Shown here: positions 40,237 through 41,570 of the stretch, piece after piece | Numbering within the stretch: the stretch's first letter is position 1 | How the letters are laid out: every line of letters starts with the position of its first letter | DNA from: an uncultured Pirellulaceae bacterium | Lineage (GTDB): Bacteria; Planctomycetota; Planctomycetia; Pirellulales; Pirellulaceae | DNA: 41,570 bases | Assembly: GCA_937921995.1 (NCBI GenBank) | Contig: CAKZVF010000244.1 | Location: 1 to 41,570, forward strand | Direction: 5' to 3' | Made by a program: the position numbers and the translations under genes | Notes under the pieces: model-generated | Database searches by the model: none | What the model saw: only the letters and a program-made list of their open reading frames with translations | What the model was told of the DNA's origin: nothing

Positions 40237-41570
40237 TGGGTACGACTGCACTTATTCTGATCGTTGTTTTTCTCTTGCTGTTGGTGATGGATGTGCCGAT
40301 CGCGGTTGCCATCGCGCTGTCGTCTTTCGTTGCGATTCTTGCTGAAGGCTCCGATCCAAGCACCGTCGTGGCGTCGAAGATGGCCGGCGGCGTCAATAGT
40401 TTCACCTTGTTGGCGATTCCATTTTTTATTCTCTCGGGCCATCTCATGGGGCGCGGGGGTATGGCGCGCCGGTTGATTGAGTTCGCAGGTACCTTGGTCG
40501 GGTTCTTGCCCGGCGGTTTGGCTTACGTCAATACGCTCACCTGCATGCTGTTCGGTTCGATCTCGGGTTCGGCTGCCGCGGCGGTTTCTTCGGTCGGAGG
40601 TTTCATGATCCCCGAGATGAATCGCAAGGGCTACAACCGCGAATTCAACGTCGCGGTGACAACGACCGCGGCCACGACGGGACTACTCATTCCGCCCAGT
40701 AACATCATGATCGTTTACTCGGTCGCGGCAGGGTCGGTGTCGATTGCCGCGATGTTCATGGCGGGCATCCTGCCGGGGATTGTGGCCGGTCTTTTTATTA
40801 TGTTTGTTTGTGGTTGCTTTGCTTTGAAGAACCAGTATCCGCGCGAACCGCGTTCCACTGTATGGGAGATTCTTGTCAGCTTCAAACGCGCTTTTCTCAG
40901 TTTCTTTTTGATCGTGATTGTGATTGGCGGGATTCTTTTTGGTGTCTTTACGGCGACCGAGGCGGCGGCGATTGCGGTGGTGTATGCCTTTTTGTTGGCG
41001 GTTGTGTTTTATCGCGAGATCAAATTGAGCGAGATTCCGGATTTGCTGCTGCAGACGGGCATTACGACGGCGGTTGTGATGATCTTGATTGGTGCCAGTT
41101 CGGGGATGAGCTGGATCATGACGATGGCCAATATCCCGCAGACCGTCAGCGCGACGTTGCTTGGCCTTTCGAACAATCCGATCGTCATTTTGCTGACGAT
41201 CAACGTCTTGCTGCTGTGCGTGGGGACGTTCATGGACATGACGCCGGCGGTGTTGATCTTCACGCCGATCTTTTTACCGGTGGTTTCCGAACTTGGGATG
41301 CACGAGGTTCACTTTGGGATCATGATGATCGCCAATCTTTGCATCGGACTTTGTACGCCGCCTGTGGGTACCTGTTTGTTCATTGGCTGCGGAGTTGGGA
41401 AAACAACCATCGCCAAAGTCACCAAGACCATGTTGCCGTTTTTCGCAGCGATGGTTGCCGCTTTGATGGTGATTACTTACGTGCCTTCGGTTTCGCTGTG
41501 GTTGCCGGTGCAGACAAAGCAATTGAAACAAGTCGATGTAGATAAAGCGTATTTTATGAACCAGCCGGCC
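40236..41570 (+). CDS. dctM: TRAP transporter large permease DctM (3' end outside window)
   Basis: The frame is open from ATG 40236 to the last base (445 codons), so the stop lies beyond the window. The ATG overlaps the dctQ TAA by one base. The protein starts MGTTALILIVVFLLLLVMDV and shows the DctM landmarks SFTLLAIPFFILSGHLMGRG, LFGSISGSAAAAVSSVGGFM, TTTAATTGLLIPPSNIMIVY and IGLCTPPVGTCLFIGCGVG, with about 12 hydrophobic segments. It is the ion-coupled transport subunit. Typical DctM proteins are about 425-440 residues, so this one is near its end. Conserved PPSN and TPPVG loops suggest a functional protein. Confidence 0.92.
   Translation, partial: MGTTALILIVVFLLLLVMDVPIAVAIALSSFVAILAEGSDPSTVVASKMAGGVNSFTLLAIPFFILSGHLMGRGGMARRLIEFAGTLVGFLPGGLAYVNTLTCMLFGSISGSAAAAVSSVGGFMIPEMNRKGYNREFNVAVTTTAATTGLLIPPSNIMIVYSVAAGSVSIAAMFMAGILPGIVAGLFIMFVCGCFALKNQYPREPRSTVWEILVSFKRAFLSFFLIVIVIGGILFGVFTATEAAAIAVVYAFLLAVVFYREIKLSEIPDLLLQTGITTAVVMILIGASSGMSWIMTMANIPQTVSATLLGLSNNPIVILLTINVLLLCVGTFMDMTPAVLIFTPIFLPVVSELGMHEVHFGIMMIANLCIGLCTPPVGTCLFIGCGVGKTTIAKVTKTMLPFFAAMVAALMVITYVPSVSLWLPVQTKQLKQVDVDKAYFMNQPA

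Noticed and set aside
40808..41545. Long plus-strand ORF of 245 codons
   Set aside because: It lies out of frame inside dctM, whose own frame (40236 to window end) shows all family motifs. The alternative product is rich in Asp, Arg and Cys and unlike a protein.

Overview
The window looks like a piece of a planctomycete chromosome, most likely a marine Pirellulaceae relative (Rhodopirellula/Blastopirellula-like). This rests on gene content: many secreted type I sulfatases, a DUF1080 protein, a PEP-CTERM protein, a dockerin-like C-terminus of the 'GDVNLDGEVNFLDIAPF' kind, small membrane proteins starting 'NENPYDSP', a surface protein with an N-terminal 'EPRELLAG' motif, and a BlaI/BlaR1 pair with a long carboxypeptidase-regulatory-like tail. 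No rRNA, tRNA or CRISPR array was seen. The species assignment is inference.

Layout. 1-928: 3' part of a secreted dockerin-tailed protein. 1346-5346: L-rhamnose catabolism (rhamnulokinase, then a fused rhamnulose-1-phosphate aldolase/lactaldehyde dehydrogenase). 5512-7257: two small membrane proteins and a lipoprotein on the opposite strand. 7608-9392 (minus): a sodium:solute symporter, divergent from the main locus. 9793-29598 (plus): a polysaccharide-degradation locus of about 20 kb, holding a beta-propeller glycosidase-like protein, a PL7-like lyase, five sulfatase domains (one fused to a GH29 fucosidase), a DUF1080 protein, a GH97 protein, a sialate O-acetylesterase-like protein and a free-standing GH29 fucosidase. 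The locus is split at 24957-26574 by a complete IS4-family insertion sequence with inverted repeats and a target-site duplication. 30224-30886: a PEP-CTERM protein with a clear intrinsic terminator. 31310-32359: a GH43-like propeller protein. 32360-32792: a repeat-rich intergenic block. 32793-34556: an RTX-repeat metzincin protease. 34605-38328 (minus): blaR1-like and blaI-like genes behind a well-formed promoter with two palindromic operators. 38633-41570: a TRAP transporter operon (dctP, dctQ, dctM), dctM running off the window.

How it fits together. The secreted enzymes point to a sulfated, probably acetylated, 6-deoxyhexose-rich algal polysaccharide (fucoidan-, fucan- or ulvan-like). Sulfatases and the esterase would remove decorations, the PL7-like protein could cut uronate-containing backbone, and GH29/GH97/propeller enzymes would release monosaccharides. 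The symporter and TRAP system are candidate importers, and the rhamnose genes a candidate catabolic outlet. The mismatch between fucosidases and rhamnose catabolism is unresolved.

Main points of interest: a sulfatase-GH29 fusion whose joint coincides with the C-terminus of the adjacent free-standing paralogous sulfatase; a BlaI promoter/operator that can be read base by base; a GH97 with non-canonical active-site motifs; IS insertion into a hairpin target upstream of a sulfatase gene; and a family of dispersed palindromic repeats flanking a 17-bp tandem repeat.
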